A DNA stretch of 64,000 bases, taken from contig CM020618.1 in NCBI GenBank assembly GCA_009829735.1, forward strand, positions 11,623,119 to 11,687,118, in the 5' to 3' direction. Shown in pieces: positions 12,818-24,189 of this stretch (its first letter is position 1; each line of letters begins with the position of its first letter). The DNA is from Pyropia yezoensis. Taxonomy: Eukaryota; Rhodophyta; Bangiophyceae; Bangiales; Bangiaceae. Under the pieces are notes generated by a model. The model searched no databases. It had not been told where the DNA came from and worked only from the letters and a program-made list of their open reading frames with translations. The translations under genes were made by a program, and so were the position numbers.

Positions 12818-14723
12818 CTCGGAGTGGCACTGTGTAAGGGATTCCCTCCTAATCCCATGCCTCATACCTATGGGATAATAAATGGGACCTCTCCTTACAG
12901 ATCTTGCCGAACCAACTCCTGGCAACATGGATCATTTCCATGTATTGTGGGGCATGTCGCGGTGTACCTTTCAGACTCAAGATGAGTCAGTTGCTGTCTC
13001 ACGGTGTCTGCCGGCCGCACGACCGCAGCCATCGACAGCGGATCATGGCCTGTCGAGAGGCGCCACCGTCAGCAACCATGACGAGCCACAATTGCCACAG
13101 CTGGCGAGTTCGTGAGAATGTCCTCGCTGCAGCACTGCAACGATGTGACTGGCTAGCCGGCTGGCCGATTTAGTCGACTCGATCGAACCGCGCTTACACA
13201 CCTCTCGGTCCTTGGGACCGACTGGCGTCTTGGGCCGGCTAGGTCAAACTGGGGCTGCACTCCTTTATTGCGCACGCCCGCCCATGCTTTGTTCTGAAAG
13301 CCATGCTTTGTTTTTGGGCCGTGTTGTGCCTACCGGCGGCGTAACGGGTTAAGGCATGCTTTGCGGCACCTCAGGTGCCCCGACGCGAGTATACAAAACG
13401 TGGGTGTCGACGCCACCGGGGGCGACCGGAGGGGCAACCACAGACACAGACCAAAGAGGACCTCAACCCTTTTAAACCCCCTCGATCACCACCAATGTCG
13501 GGCCGTCCTCTTCCCAAGACCCACCAACGTCACCACCTCCATCCTCTTCCCTGCACACTGTCGCCCTGTTGGCTGGAGCAGCTCGCTGACACCACCACGA
13601 GCTCGTTGAGGGCTTTCCAAGTGAGGGTGGCTCCTCACACACTGGCCTGCTTTGCCGTCGTCGGCACCATGGGCTCTCTTCGCGCCTACCGAGGCACGCC
13701 TGTGCGCCGAGGCGTCGCCGCGTCATATGCCGCTGTCATGTCAGGTTCAGCCCCCGACGCGCAAGTGCACTGGCACCGAGAGTTCCTGCCGCACTGTCCA
13801 CCTCCATGGTAAACCGTCACGGGTATTGTCAGCCGACCCGACAATCGAATACGGCATGCTCCCGGCGCTGTTCTCATTGCACGTTGGGAAGGGGGAGGAG
13901 TTGAGGACGAGCAAAGAGGACGTCACTGGCGCTCAGACGTTGTACTGCGACTGCTTAGTTGGTTCCCAACCACGCTCGTTCTTGCTGGCGCAATGTGGGA
14001 GGCGCACAAATTCTCATGTATTAGTTCACAATCAAAAAAGGTACAGAAAATCACACATCGTTGATTTATTTAAAAATGTCTTAATTGTTGCATGCTTTAA
14101 TCAAAGGCGACTCAAAAATTGCATGCATTTTGCCAACCATGGTCGTGGGGGTCCTGAGTTGGTCACCGGCAGTTTGTAATTCTTTGCTTTTCTTGATCAA
14201 CTTCGGTAGCGGGGCCACATCCGACCACTCCCACTACATACCAAATGTGTCGTTGACTTCACAGCCACCACAGCCGCCGTCGCCAAATACAAAGACTCGC
14301 GCCACCGCCGCTACCGTCCAACCACTCCCTGGACGAAACACAGTTATTTCAATTTCCCTCGCTATTCCTTGAGGAATAACGTCACAGCTAACAAGCCAAC
14401 TCGCTCCCCCACCAAGAAGAGCACGCCGCCGTGACCACAATCCCAGCGCTGCTCCCCTCCCCCAAAGAAGCCTTCACCGCCACCGCCCAACCCTTCTCCC
14501 CGACGACAAGCAGTACCAGATTCGCCACCTGAGTAAGACTCGGAAGTGGCTACCGCGTGCCCGAACGACGTTGCACACGTGCAGCTTGATGCTGAATGAC
14601 AATTCGCGCTTTAGATATGTAACAGGATAATAAAGTTTATTCATTAAGTGGAAATAGATAGGAAGCCAACTGGTGCGAGATTTGGAGCAGGTGGCTGCGG
14701 TGCAATACAGTCTGTATCCGGTA
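12818..14723. other. No recognisable gene
   Basis: Intergenic sequence with several short ORFs. The longest + frame (13375-13812) is Pro/Arg/His-rich and has no motif. A small palindrome (CGGTCC-TTG-GGACCG) lies near 13206. The last part (about 13990-14723) is more AT-rich. I see nothing supportable. Confidence 0.45.
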
Positions 14724-14747
14724 ACAGAGACGGGGAGACCGCGAGCC
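14724..14747. repeat. Split direct repeat B, outer copy (B2)
   Basis: ACAGAGACGGGGAGACCGCG plus AGCC, identical over 24 bases to 15189-15212. It marks the likely 3' end of the tyrosine-recombinase element. Confidence 0.75.
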
Positions 14748-14888
14748 AAGAAGACGATCGGAATTTATTCGTAGAGCCACTAGAAAACATCAAAGAGAAG
14801 TCATGGACAAGGATTCTCGGACAGATAAGCCGTCAGAATAACAATGGATGTGCTCCGGGAGCGCTCTGAGCCCAGGGTGGCGGGTGGG

Positions 14889-15189
14889 AGCGAAAAACAG
14901 CGGATGTGCCGAGCAGGTCGGCGGGGCGGGAGCGGTGCGGCAGCGCCTGCTCTTGACCCCGCCGTCGTCCCCCCTTGCCGCCGACGCGCGACGCCGGCGG
15001 CGGGGCTGTTTCGAGACAGCTGGCCCGAAATATTGGAACATTTCGGGGCAGTGACGAGGCGCTGGCAACGGGGGGGGGGGGATTGGGAGCCAGCCCAATC
15101 CTCAGTGTGTCCGTGCATTCTTTCCTACTACCCGTCCCCTCACGCAGGCGCCCAATAAGGAAATAACCAGCGAGAAGCGAAAGGGGTTA
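14889..15189. repeat. Split direct repeat A, downstream copy (A2)
   Basis: 301 bp matching 19811-20111 in the same orientation with about six mismatches. It begins AGCGAAAAACAGCGG and ends GAAAGGGGTTA. It holds a G-run (15070-15081) and abuts repeat B1. Confidence 0.9.
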
Positions 15190-15212
15190 CAGAGACGGGG
15201 AGACCGCGAGCC
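15189..15212. repeat. Split direct repeat B, inner copy (B1)
   Basis: A 24-base perfect match to 14724-14747, lying directly between repeat A2 and the 3' end of the recombinase gene, as expected for PAT/TOC-type split repeats. Confidence 0.75.
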
Positions 15213-15237
15213 CATCAGATGGAGTACGGGCGGGTGC

Positions 15238-18200
15238 TCACGCCGTGGGCGGGAGCAGCCGTCCGAAAAAGAACCGATCGTAGTCGGTGGGGGGGGCCAA
15301 GGCCGAGATGTAACTCGCCGCTAGAGTCCGCTCGGTCGTGGCGGACAGCTCGGCGATGACGCCCCGTGGCACCCCCGCGGCGTTGGCCGCGGTGGCGCCG
15401 CCGCTCTTGAGCGAGTGAGAGGCGTAGAGGGTGCCCACCGGCGCCACGGTGCGCATCAACCGCAGCTCCTCCAGCAGCCACGCCGAAAACAGCTTGGCGG
15501 CCTCCTGCGCCCGTCACGTCGTGAAGAGACAGGTGGAGGCAGGGAGATGGGAGAGGTCGCCGAGAAGGCGGCGAAGGAGGAGGTGGGGCAGGTCTGGCTC
15601 GCCGTCGGGGCGAGCGTCCTGTGGTCGAGGGGGGGGGAGATATCGGGCCAAGAGCCCGCGCGCCGCCTCGGTCTTGTGCCGCGGCACGACGTAGTGCGTC
15701 GTGCCATCCGACCGCGCCTCAACCTCCCCTACCGTAAGGCGGGCCACGTCGCTGGCCCGCCGCATCCACCAAAACTGGCACACGAGTGCCGTCAGGCGCC
15801 GGCGCCTCGCCGTCGGGGCGTCGAGCGCCCGGCGCGCCAGATCCCACACATGGCGGGCAGGAAGCGGCGCCCGTACGCGCACGCAGGAAGGGCGTAAATG
15901 CAAGTCCGCCTGTCGGAAGCCTGCCTTGGCCTCGCGCACTCGCGGGTAGTCGCACGGGTTGGCGAAGCCGGCCGCCAGGTGCGCCTTGCGCACCGCCGCG
16001 AGCATGGGCTTTAGGCTCGCGGCCTTGACCGACCTCCGCCGCCACTGCCAGCCGACGAAGTTGACGACAGTGGTAGTGTTGGCGGGCAAGGCGCACCGCC
16101 CCCGCCGAGTGCAGTAGCGGGAGAAGGCCGCCCAGTTCGCCGCGTAAGTCGCGGCCGTGCTGTCGCCCACGAAGAAGCCGCGGAGGAAGGCGGCGGCAGC
16201 GGCGTCATCGCTGCGGCCGGCGCCGGCACGGGCCACCAGTCCGCGGTGAAAGCGCCGCCAGGCGGCGCCTTGTGGCCATCGCGCCGGCTGCCAGCGCCGA
16301 CCGCAGGATGCCCCGTGGTGCCCGACGCGCCTCCCGTCGCGTGTTGCGGCGCCCCTGGTGCCGTCCTGCCGAAGATCGTCCGCCGTCGACGAAACGGAAG
16401 GCGGCGATGTGCCACTTGCACCGCTGCGCAGGCATCCGCTCGTTGCCCGAGAGGAGGATGTCGTTCTCGTATGATAGGATGTGCGCCTCCTGTGCCGGCG
16501 CCACCGCGTCAACCCACCAGTCTTGCGCCTGCCACACAGGAAGAATGACCGTCGCCGTCGCGCCGTCGGCAATGATCTTTTCGACGACGCGCCAAGCGTC
16601 GGTGAAGGGAGGGAAGATCCAGCGGTTGTCCTGGCCGCCCCAGTGGGCTGTAAAGACGTCCACGCCCTCGCAACCCGGTGTCGGCATGCGAGAGAAGAAG
16701 CGGGTGCAGCGTGTATCCACCGCGGACGCAAACATGTCGATTGTCGCCACCCCCCGCAGTCGGTCCAGCCGCCTGCTGACCGTGTCGCACATCCGGTGGT
16801 CGGCGCGGTCGCGCATGCGGGACAGGGTGTCCGCCCAGACGTTGGCGACCGACGGGAGCCACGACGCCTTGAGGGAGACGCCCAGAGACGCCACGACCAC
16901 GTGGAGGCGCCTCAGCTCCGTCATGAGGGCGGGAGACCGACTCGTGAAGCCGTTGATGACGTGCATCGCGACGCGGTTGTCGACCCTGACGCGTAGCAGC
17001 CCGCCCGGCCGAATCAGATCGCGACCAGAGGACTGCAGGCAAAGGCGCACCGCCGCAACCTCCTTCAGGTTGATGTGCTGCTCCCGCTCCGCGAGGGTGA
17101 AAAAGCCGGCGGCCGGCAGCAGGCTGCCGAGGTGGCCGCCCCACCCGTTGGAGGACGCGTCCGTCGTTAGGACACCCGCATGGGGCTGCCACAGCGCACG
17201 GCCGACGCCGGGCTGCGTCCCCAGACCGGCAAACCAGCGCAGGTCGTCCAACGCGCCGTGCGCCAGGCGGTCGTACCCGCTGCGATGCCGAGGCGGACCG
17301 CTGGCACGAACCGCCGTCGGGCTGTCCGACGGCCCGGCGCGATCCAGCCCACCTTGCGCGTCGTACAGGCGGCGGAGGAAGAAGCGTGCCGATGGGATGG
17401 CCAGGAAGCACGAGTCGGCCGTGCCCGTGAACCGCTGGAGGACGCGGTGGCGCACCCTGCGGCCGTCGCGGCACGCGGCGGACAGCAACGACTTGGCGCC
17501 GCTGACGAGCTTGGTCAGCCGCTCTGCCGGCAATAGCATCAGGCGCCGCCGTGAGTCCACCAAGAACCCGAGCAGCGGGAGCTGGCACGTCCCTTCGGCC
17601 TTGCCCTTGGTGGGGTGGACGTGGGGTCCCAGCGACAGGAACAGGGCGGCGATCTCTCGCCGCCCGGCTGTGGCGTCCGCCGCGGAGGACGGGTGCCCCC
17701 GCCGCCCCGTCGCCGCGAAGTCGTCTACGTAGGCGTTCAGCTTGTGACCCCGCGCGCGAAGGGCAGCGACGACCGGGCGGAGGACCTTGGTCCAGGCCCA
17801 CGGGGAGAGCTGCATTCCAAACGGGAGGACTCGTGGCTCGTAGACAATGCCGTCGACCACGAATCGGAAGTACTGCGGTGGGAGGGGTGAATGCGGATAT
17901 GGTAAAACGCGTCCACCACGTCCCACGAGACGAGGTGGTCGCCGGGTACCAGGGAGGAGAGACAGCCCACCAGGCGCTGATACTTGAACTCCCTCGGAGT
18001 GATGAACCGGTTGATCAGCCGCAGGTCCACTACGAGCCGGTCCTTGCCGCCGTAAACAACGAGCGACGGGGAAACCCAGGGTGACTTCGCGCTCTCCGCG
18101 GGGGAGAGACGACGCACGTATCCCGCCGTGACCCAGCATAGCACCTCCACGCCGCACCACGCCTGCTCCGCCGTGGGCATCTGATAGCCGCGCGACCGGG

Positions 18201-18408
18201 TGCGAATTGATATCGACAACCAGGGAATGAGAAGGCCAAATAAGACGGTCCTCAAAACCCAGGGTGCCGCTTCAAGCGTCACCCACGCGGCCGCGTAGCG
18301 CCACAAGCTGGCGTGAGGCGTGTCGGCTGCCGCCGCCACGTCCGCCTCCAGCTGCGCGCGCTCCATCCGGCGCCGCTTCTCGTCTGGGCGGCGCCGCTTG
18401 ATTGCCAT
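15238..18408 (-). pseudogene. RT-RNase H-tyrosine recombinase polyprotein of the DIRS-order element
   Basis: Read from an ATG at 18408 (MAIKRRRPDE...). A leader of about 130 residues is followed by reverse transcriptase: VVDLRLINRF, then SWDVVDAFYHIRIHP, then after a frameshift near 17885 the block FRFVVDGIVYEPRVLPFGMQ and the catalytic YVDD (17731-17720). RNase H of the DIRS type follows, with LTTDASSNGWGGHLG near 17170-17125. After another frameshift near 16.3 kb comes a tyrosine recombinase: FWWMRRASDV with the first catalytic Arg (about 15777-15748), then HKTE. A third frameshift near 15515 leads to HSLKSGGATAA (about 15420-15390) and the nucleophile region AASYISAL. Lys stands where these enzymes usually have Arg in HSLRSGG. 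It stops with TGA at 15240-15238. The N-terminus overlaps the gag frame. The three frameshifts make the gene nonfunctional as it stands. Confidence 0.9.
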
Positions 18409-19339
18409 TAGGGCGTCCCCGCCCTTCGGCACGCGAGGGGGCGGGTCCGACCCCCGAGGGCGGCGGGGGGTCGGGCACGCCGTGTCGACCCGTTCGGGTC
18501 TTGGCCCGCGGACGGGGCCGCGGCTTCTTCTTCTTCTTCCTGCGGGCACCGTCACCGCCTCCACCGCCGTCCGCGCCGCCGCCCCCGCCACCACCCCCGC
18601 CTCCATTCCCGCCGCCAGCGCCCCCGCCCACGCCGCCGCCCTTGTCGCGGATCGCGGCGGCTGCACGCCGGCCATGCTGGCGGGCTGCTGCCCGGACGAG
18701 CTGCTCGTCCTGCGCGGTGGCATGGAAGTCAAACGCAGGGCAATACTGGTCCGGGCAGTTGTGGCGCGTAACCAGCGCGTGCAGTGTCGCCGACTGCGCG
18801 GAGTCCGTGACTGCCAGGTCCAGCACCTTCTAGCGTGCCGACGTCAGCACGAAAAGTTGGTGCAGGGCAACCTGGGTGTCTACGTCAAAGCGCGACACGG
18901 GGAGGTCGTCGTGCTCCGCCTGCAGCTCGGCCCCCAGCGCACGGTTGTGCTATGCCTGTAGCCAGGGGCACACGTTACACGTGAACTCCAACTCGGACGA
19001 CGCCTTGAAATGGACCTTGCCGGCCAATTGCTCGTATTGCGTATCGCCGACCACTTCAAAGGGCGCGGGGTGCAGGGGCGGGCCAGCGATCCGCGGTGGC
19101 AGCAAGAAGCCGTGAATGGCGGGGCGTGCCAGGCGGGCACCACGAGCGGCCGCAGGCGTGAACGGGTTCTGGTAGGCAGGCGCGAAGGCGACGCCCGCCC
19201 CTCCGTCGGAGTAGTCGTCGCCGTCGCCGTTCGTGTAGTCTGGGTCGTCGAGGTCGTCGTCGTCGTCGTCCGTGTCGTCGTCGTCGTTCGCGTCCTCGGG
19301 GTCGTCCGAGTTGTCGCCGCCGCCGCCGCCGCCACAGCT

Positions 19340-19372
<33 letters not shown>

Positions 19373-19396
19373 GCCACCCCCGCCGCCGCCACCACC

Positions 19397-19441
<45 letters not shown>

Positions 19442-19753
19442 ACCACCGCCGCCACCGCCGGGAGGGGGAAGAGGAGGTGGAGGAGGGAGGGGCGGCTGCG
19501 CGTCACGGCCGGCCGGCGCGCCTTGGGCAGGAGTCGGATGCGGGGTCGCCGGCGCAGGGCGCCTCGGCCGCGCCGCCGGGGCAAAGGAGCAGGGGACGCC
19601 GAAGGACAGAGCCAACAAGAGAAGGAACCAGAGGAGTGAGGTAACCCCTGTCTTAACCGTCACCTCCCCCGCCAGGGGGAAGCCGGCACGGCTGGGCAAG
19701 GCGCGGCAGAGGCCGTGTCCACGCGCGGAGTCCAGCGCCGTCACTGGCGCCAT
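18272..19753 (-). pseudogene. Gag-like ORF of the DIRS-order element
   Basis: One minus-strand frame runs from an ATG at 19753, 58 bases after repeat A1, to a stop at 18272, broken by two TAG codons (18952-18950 and 18832-18830). In order it shows a hydrophobic/Pro-rich leader, a long poly-Gly run coded by a (CCG)n tract, an acidic Asp-rich segment, and a Cys/His-bearing region including the short pattern HNCPDQYC. It ends in a Gly-rich tail with a basic KKKKKPRPRPR stretch. Position and basic tail suit a nucleic-acid-binding Gag, but no conserved Gag domain can be named. It overlaps the start of the RT frame by about 135 bases. Both TAGs are one C-to-T change from CAG. Confidence 0.6.
19317..19461. 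repeat. (CCG/CCA)n microsatellite inside gag
   Basis: About 145 bases of almost pure CCG/CCA triplets. On the minus strand it encodes the poly-Gly run of the gag-like ORF. On the plus strand it creates spurious poly-Pro reading frames. Confidence 0.9.
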
Positions 19754-19810
19754 GAGCGTGGCTCAGTTCGTCTGCCCACCGAAGGATCGGCAGACGCTGT
19801 TTTTCGCAAC

Positions 19811-20111
19811 AGCGAAAAACAGCGGACGTGCGGAGCAGGTCGGCGGGGCGGGAGCGGTGCGGCAGTGCCTGCTCTTGACTCCGCCGTCGTCCCCCCTTGC
19901 CGCCGACGCGCGACGCCGGCGGCGGGGCTGTTTCGAGACAGCTGGCCCGAAATATTGGAACATTTCGGGGCAGTGACGAGGCGCTGGCAACGGGGGGGGG
20001 GGGATTGGGAGCCAGCCCAATCCTCTGTGTGTCCGTGCATTCTTTCCTACTACCCGTCCCCTCACGCAGGCGCCCAATAAGGAAATAACCAGCGAGAAAC
20101 GAAAGGGGTTA
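19811..20111. repeat. Split direct repeat A, upstream copy (A1)
   Basis: 301 bp, partner of 14889-15189. It forms the 5' end of the minus-strand element. The gag-like ATG follows 58 bases further along the minus strand. Confidence 0.9.
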
Positions 20112-21794
20112 TATGCGCCCCAGTTAAATGACAGGGGGTCATAAAAATGGAAGATGTTCCTCCCACGAGGGTCACTAAGCGCTCGCAGAGAGTCTGTGGC
20201 GCCCCGAGAAGGCACCTCAATGGTGGAAGTGTTCAAAATGCTGGTATGGTGCTGACATGAAGGGCCGGCTGCACTGTGGGCAAGGAGGTCATGCCTACAA
20301 GTGGACACAAACTATAGTGGCCGCGGTGGCGGCCGTGGTGAAACGGTGGTAGACCCCACTGAATCTGGACAGCTCTTGGTGACGGTGGGCGCTCGTCACC
20401 TCGTTAGAACGCCCGCAGTAGGGGCCTCGAGGGTCCGACAGAGTCAGACAGTATCCAGGCGTGCTTGCATATTCAGGTTGAGGCGAGCTCGGCGAGTGCC
20501 ATCACGGGTACGACATGCACTTATGCAACCGGGACCCGTGGTATCAAGAAATTTGCCCCCCAAGCTGCTGGCTCTCAGCGACAGCCTTCACTTACTCGCA
20601 CCCGCAGCTGCGCCATTGTATTCTCTCCTCGCATGACCCTCGGGTGGCGGCCATCTCCTGTGCATGTGGCCAGATAGAAAGACAAGCAAACTACGTTTCC
20701 CTCACGTCCAAAATAGCACCATCATGCCGAACCAAACCGCCGGTTCCTTGTACACAGGAACGTCAGCAGAAAAGTGAAGGGAGTGCTGGTGCCCACGGAA
20801 ACAACATCAAGACACGTTCCGTCAAGGCTGCAAATCATGGCAAACGTGGTGCAAGAAGTGCACTGCACCGTGCCGCAAATGCACGCGCTGCAAGTCCTGC
20901 GACGCAGCTGAAGAAGCACCTGCTGAATAAGAAACGTGCCTGAGAACGTAAACCTTCCAGCGGGTGGCATCATGGGATACGGGCGTCCCCAGTGAGCACG
21001 ATCGTCGACACAAAGCGGGAAGGGGAGTTCAACATGATCGTGGGGCGTGTCGTGAGGGGTTTTGGCGCCAACTGAGGGATGACTGAGTCTCCAAGAAAAG
21101 ACCGACTGCTGAGCAGACGGCTGGAGAGGTACAAGAGAAGAAAAAAGTCAAGACATGTGCTCGCGACCACACGATGAACAAAACCATAAGACAGCCAAGT
21201 CTAGCACTTTTTATCCGTATCTTCAGGTACACCGGGAATCGGCAGCTCTGCCAGGCAGCTTATGGCGTGGTCAAAAAAAGAATAGCACGCTGTCCTGGCA
21301 CCCGGCACAAGCTCCACATCGCACAGAGCTGCAATATCCATTACATGCCCCATCTTAGCGCACGACCCTCACGTACGACCTGCCCTGTACAGCGCCTCCA
21401 CGTCGCGCGCGCCAGGCGTTACGAAGTGGATGAGGAATGTCGAACGCGCTTCTGCCGACAAGCGGGGGTGCAGCTCATGCATGTCGTAAAAAGGGTGCCC
21501 AACAAACACAAACTCCCAGTCAAGCACACGACGCCGCCCGCCGAGGCGATCACAGAAAACAAGAACGATGAGGCCGCGTCAAACCAGCCCATTTGGAAAC
21601 GCCGGTCAACAAGGAAGGCAGCACGAGAAGTGGAACACGAATCACCGTCGAGTATCCCTGTCCCCTTGCCGTCAACTTAACTTTGCTCCCCCACCACGAA
21701 GCTGCTCCAGCCGGAGGGCCTTCCCTGGTCGTGTAGGCAACAACGGCCAAGACAGTCACTGGGAAAACTTGAGGAATGCGGGCTGGGATGGAGG
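20112..21794. other. No recognisable gene
   Basis: Mixed-composition sequence with several ORFs of 100-170 codons (20515-20943 and 21174-21680 on +) but no family motif. A Cys-rich patch at about 20832-20886 (+) reads CKSWQTWCKKCTAPCRKC then TRCKSC, up to a TAA at 20896-20898. It may be a fragment of a zinc-binding protein. The + ORF 21174-21680 has a charged C-terminus rich in Lys/Arg/Glu, but I cannot assign it. Confidence 0.4.
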
Positions 21795-23430
21795 GGGGAG
21801 GGGGACGGGTTGGGGGGGGGGGGGGGGGGCGGGGGGGGGGGCGGGTATATTAGCATGTGGAAACCCCAAGCACTGTGCCGCCCGCCTGACTCCAGCAGCC
21901 GCACCCTACGCCGGTACCAACGGCCCCCGATCGGTAGCAGTCACTCCGCATGCGTACCAGCCCCCCCCCCCCCTCCCCCCCTCCCCGGCTGCAGCAGCGG
22001 GAGGAGCCGCCTCGCCGTCAGTAGAAACGGCCCACCACCGGAAGCAGCTACCCACCAACAGTGGCGCCCACCGACCCCCCTTTCCCGCCAGTGCCAGCCA
22101 CCGCCCCCTCCCACAGTAGCAGGCGCCGCCCCGGCCACAGCAGACGCCCCTTTATGCCGGTACCAGCCGCACCCACGCCGGTAGCAGCCGCTCTTTCCCG
22201 GTTACATCAGCCGCTTCCCGCCACAACCACCGGGCATCCTGGCCAGCAACCCTCACCGACCATCCGCACCGGTTACCGCCGCATGACACCTCAGGTCGCC
22301 ATCGCCACCGCTCACCATCGCCGCCAGCCACCCCCGCCGGCCACAGCTTCCTGTCCCCGCCGCCGGCAGCCACCCCACGCCACTGCCGCCAGCCACCCCA
22401 CGCTACTGCCGCCAGCCACCACCACTGGCCAACCACGCCAGCCATCCCCAAGGCCACTCCCGCATGCAACAGCCGCCGAGCATTGCCACCGGCCAACCCA
22501 GCAGGCAAACCCAGCAGGCCACCGCCTCCGCGGCCGCCGCAGGCCACCAACGCAGGCAATCTCCGCCGGTCACCCACGTCGGCCACCCTCACCCGCCCGC
22601 GCCGCAAGGCACACTCGCCGGCCACTGCTGCAGGCTGCTGCTGCCCGCCATCTTTTTCCACCACTCCTCCCAGTTGCACCTGGGGTGCGGCAGCTCGCCT
22701 CTGCCGCCCACGTGCACGCGTGCAGGGACTGGCACACTCTGGACTCTTAGTTGGCCCTTTAATGGCTCCTCGAGTGGTGGAACCTTTAAACGCCCCCCCC
22801 CCCCCCCCTATCCTCCCCCCCCCCCTATCCCCCCCCCCCCCGTTTCCCGGCATCTAACGATGAACCTGGCACCGAGAGTTGTTATATGGAGACTTCTTTT
22901 GCACGGCGGAAGTAAACGGGTCAAATGATGGGGAGAGGGATGGCCCATTTGAACGAGCTTTTTAGTCGCTCTTGTTAACTTTCTCAAGCCCCAGACCGCC
23001 GCTACCCACCGCCGCAGGCCACCCCGCATTGACCGCTGCCGCCAGCCGTCACAGCTGGCCCCCACCGCCGGCCCCTGTCGCCGGCCACGAAAGCGGCCCC
23101 CTGCCGCGGCCCACCACCGCAGTGCACCACCGCCGGCCCCTGCAACCAGCCATCGTAGTGTACAATCGCCACAAGCCACCTCCACCGGCACCTCCCCCCC
23201 CCCCCCCCCCCGACCCGCCCCGCCGCTCGCCACGGCGGCCGGCCACTGCCGCACGCCGCCCCAGTCGGCCGCCTTCTCAAGCCACTCCTGCACGCCGCCC
23301 CCGCGGGCAATCGCCGCGGGCAGGCCCCCCCGGCCGCCCCCGCCGGTAATCGCCGCAGGCAATGGCCACAGGTAGGCCCCTCCGACTGTCTTCGCCGACC
23401 ATCCCCAGCGGCCGTCCCCGCCGGCCATAC
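21795..23430. repeat. Low-complexity minisatellite block bounded by homopolymer G/C tracts
   Basis: Long G runs (21811-21842) and C runs (21961-21973, 22794-22842, about 23198-23210) flank degenerate short repeats built around GCCGGCCACC/GCCGCCAGCCACC. Every frame of the C-rich strand therefore reads as Pro/His/Ala/Arg-rich without stops. This is repeat-driven openness and not evidence of a gene. A more complex stretch at 22855-22980 has no feature that I recognise. Confidence 0.65.
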
Positions 23431-24189
23431 CCCGCCTGAACGACGGCAAAACTCACCTATTCTTCCATCATCTGGTACGCACCGTCGCTGTGCGTCTTGG
23501 CTTACCCTCATAAAAAATGGTGGGAATGCGACATCTATAGGCAATTAACACGCCTCATAGACGAAGACAATAATGAACAGTCGGCCCGCACGGGGGTGTG
23601 GAGGGGGGTTCAGGGGGCCACTTGACAAGTCGCGGAGTGGCGTAACGGCTGAAAAACAGGCTTGGCAAGGATCTCGGCTCAAGGATCACTGCGCGGGCTG
23701 CACACGCCGTGCCCCACAGCGCAGTGGCCGCACAGCATTCGGCGAGGGGATAGGGCGCAGTTTGGGAGTGTGACACCCTCTCTTGAGGCAAGCACGAATG
23801 TGGTCAAGCACGCCTATCCACGCTATGTTTGAGTGAGGTCGGTCCTGTCGGCCCCGCGCAAAAAACACGGGACGTGCTTGGGCCTGGGCATGGCATCACA
23901 GGCTCCCAATCTATTGTATTGAGACCGGACCTGATCTGCCTCGTGCAAGGTGCCTCTCGGATTATCAGCGAGCAGACGCGTGGGGCCTGTAGCCTCTTTG
24001 CCAGCACCACAGTACCGTTCCCCCGCGGGCGGCCCCGTTCCCAGGACGGGTGTGCGTCGGCCTGTGTGGGCTCTCCGCCACCCCCCCCCCCCCACCCCCC
24101 CCCCCCCCCCCTTCCCGCCCTCGTCGCCCCCCACAAACTGATTCTTCGCGCCCGCCTTGCCCGTCCCAAACCCCAGCTGGACCTGGATC
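23431..24189. other. Upstream region of the RING gene with poly-C tract
   Basis: No ORF with motifs. A nearly pure C tract at 24081-24115 lies about 75 bases before the ATG at 24190. The sequence between is pyrimidine-rich and includes CCCCAG at about 24171-24176, which could be a 3' splice site of a 5'-UTR intron. This is inference only. Confidence 0.4.

Larger units (their letters stand above)
14724..20111 (-). mobile_element. PAT/TOC-like (DIRS-order) tyrosine-recombinase retrotransposon, decayed
   Basis: On the minus strand the order is: 301-bp repeat A1 (20111-19811), gag-like ORF, RT-RNase H, tyrosine recombinase, 24-bp repeat B1 (15212-15189), repeat A2 (15189-14889), a ~140-bp gap, then B2 (14747-14724). 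Direct terminal repeats split in this A1-ORFs-B1-A2-B2 way are known from the PAT, Ngaro and TOC groups of DIRS-order elements, which integrate with a tyrosine recombinase and lack a DDE integrase. No DDE integrase is present here. The two A copies are the same length with about six differences, so the copy is fairly recent. The coding region nevertheless holds at least three frameshifts and two TAG codons, so this copy is probably inactive. The element ends are inferred from the repeats and not from a target duplication. Confidence 0.88.

Noticed and set aside
16272..17732. 486-codon plus-strand ORF
   Set aside because: Lies antisense to the RT/RNase H coding region, has no motif, and is open because of GC-rich codon use on the other strand.
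22061..23449. Pro/His/Arg-rich ORFs on both strands
   Set aside because: Openness follows from degenerate CCG/GCC minisatellite DNA. There are no start context, motif or boundaries.
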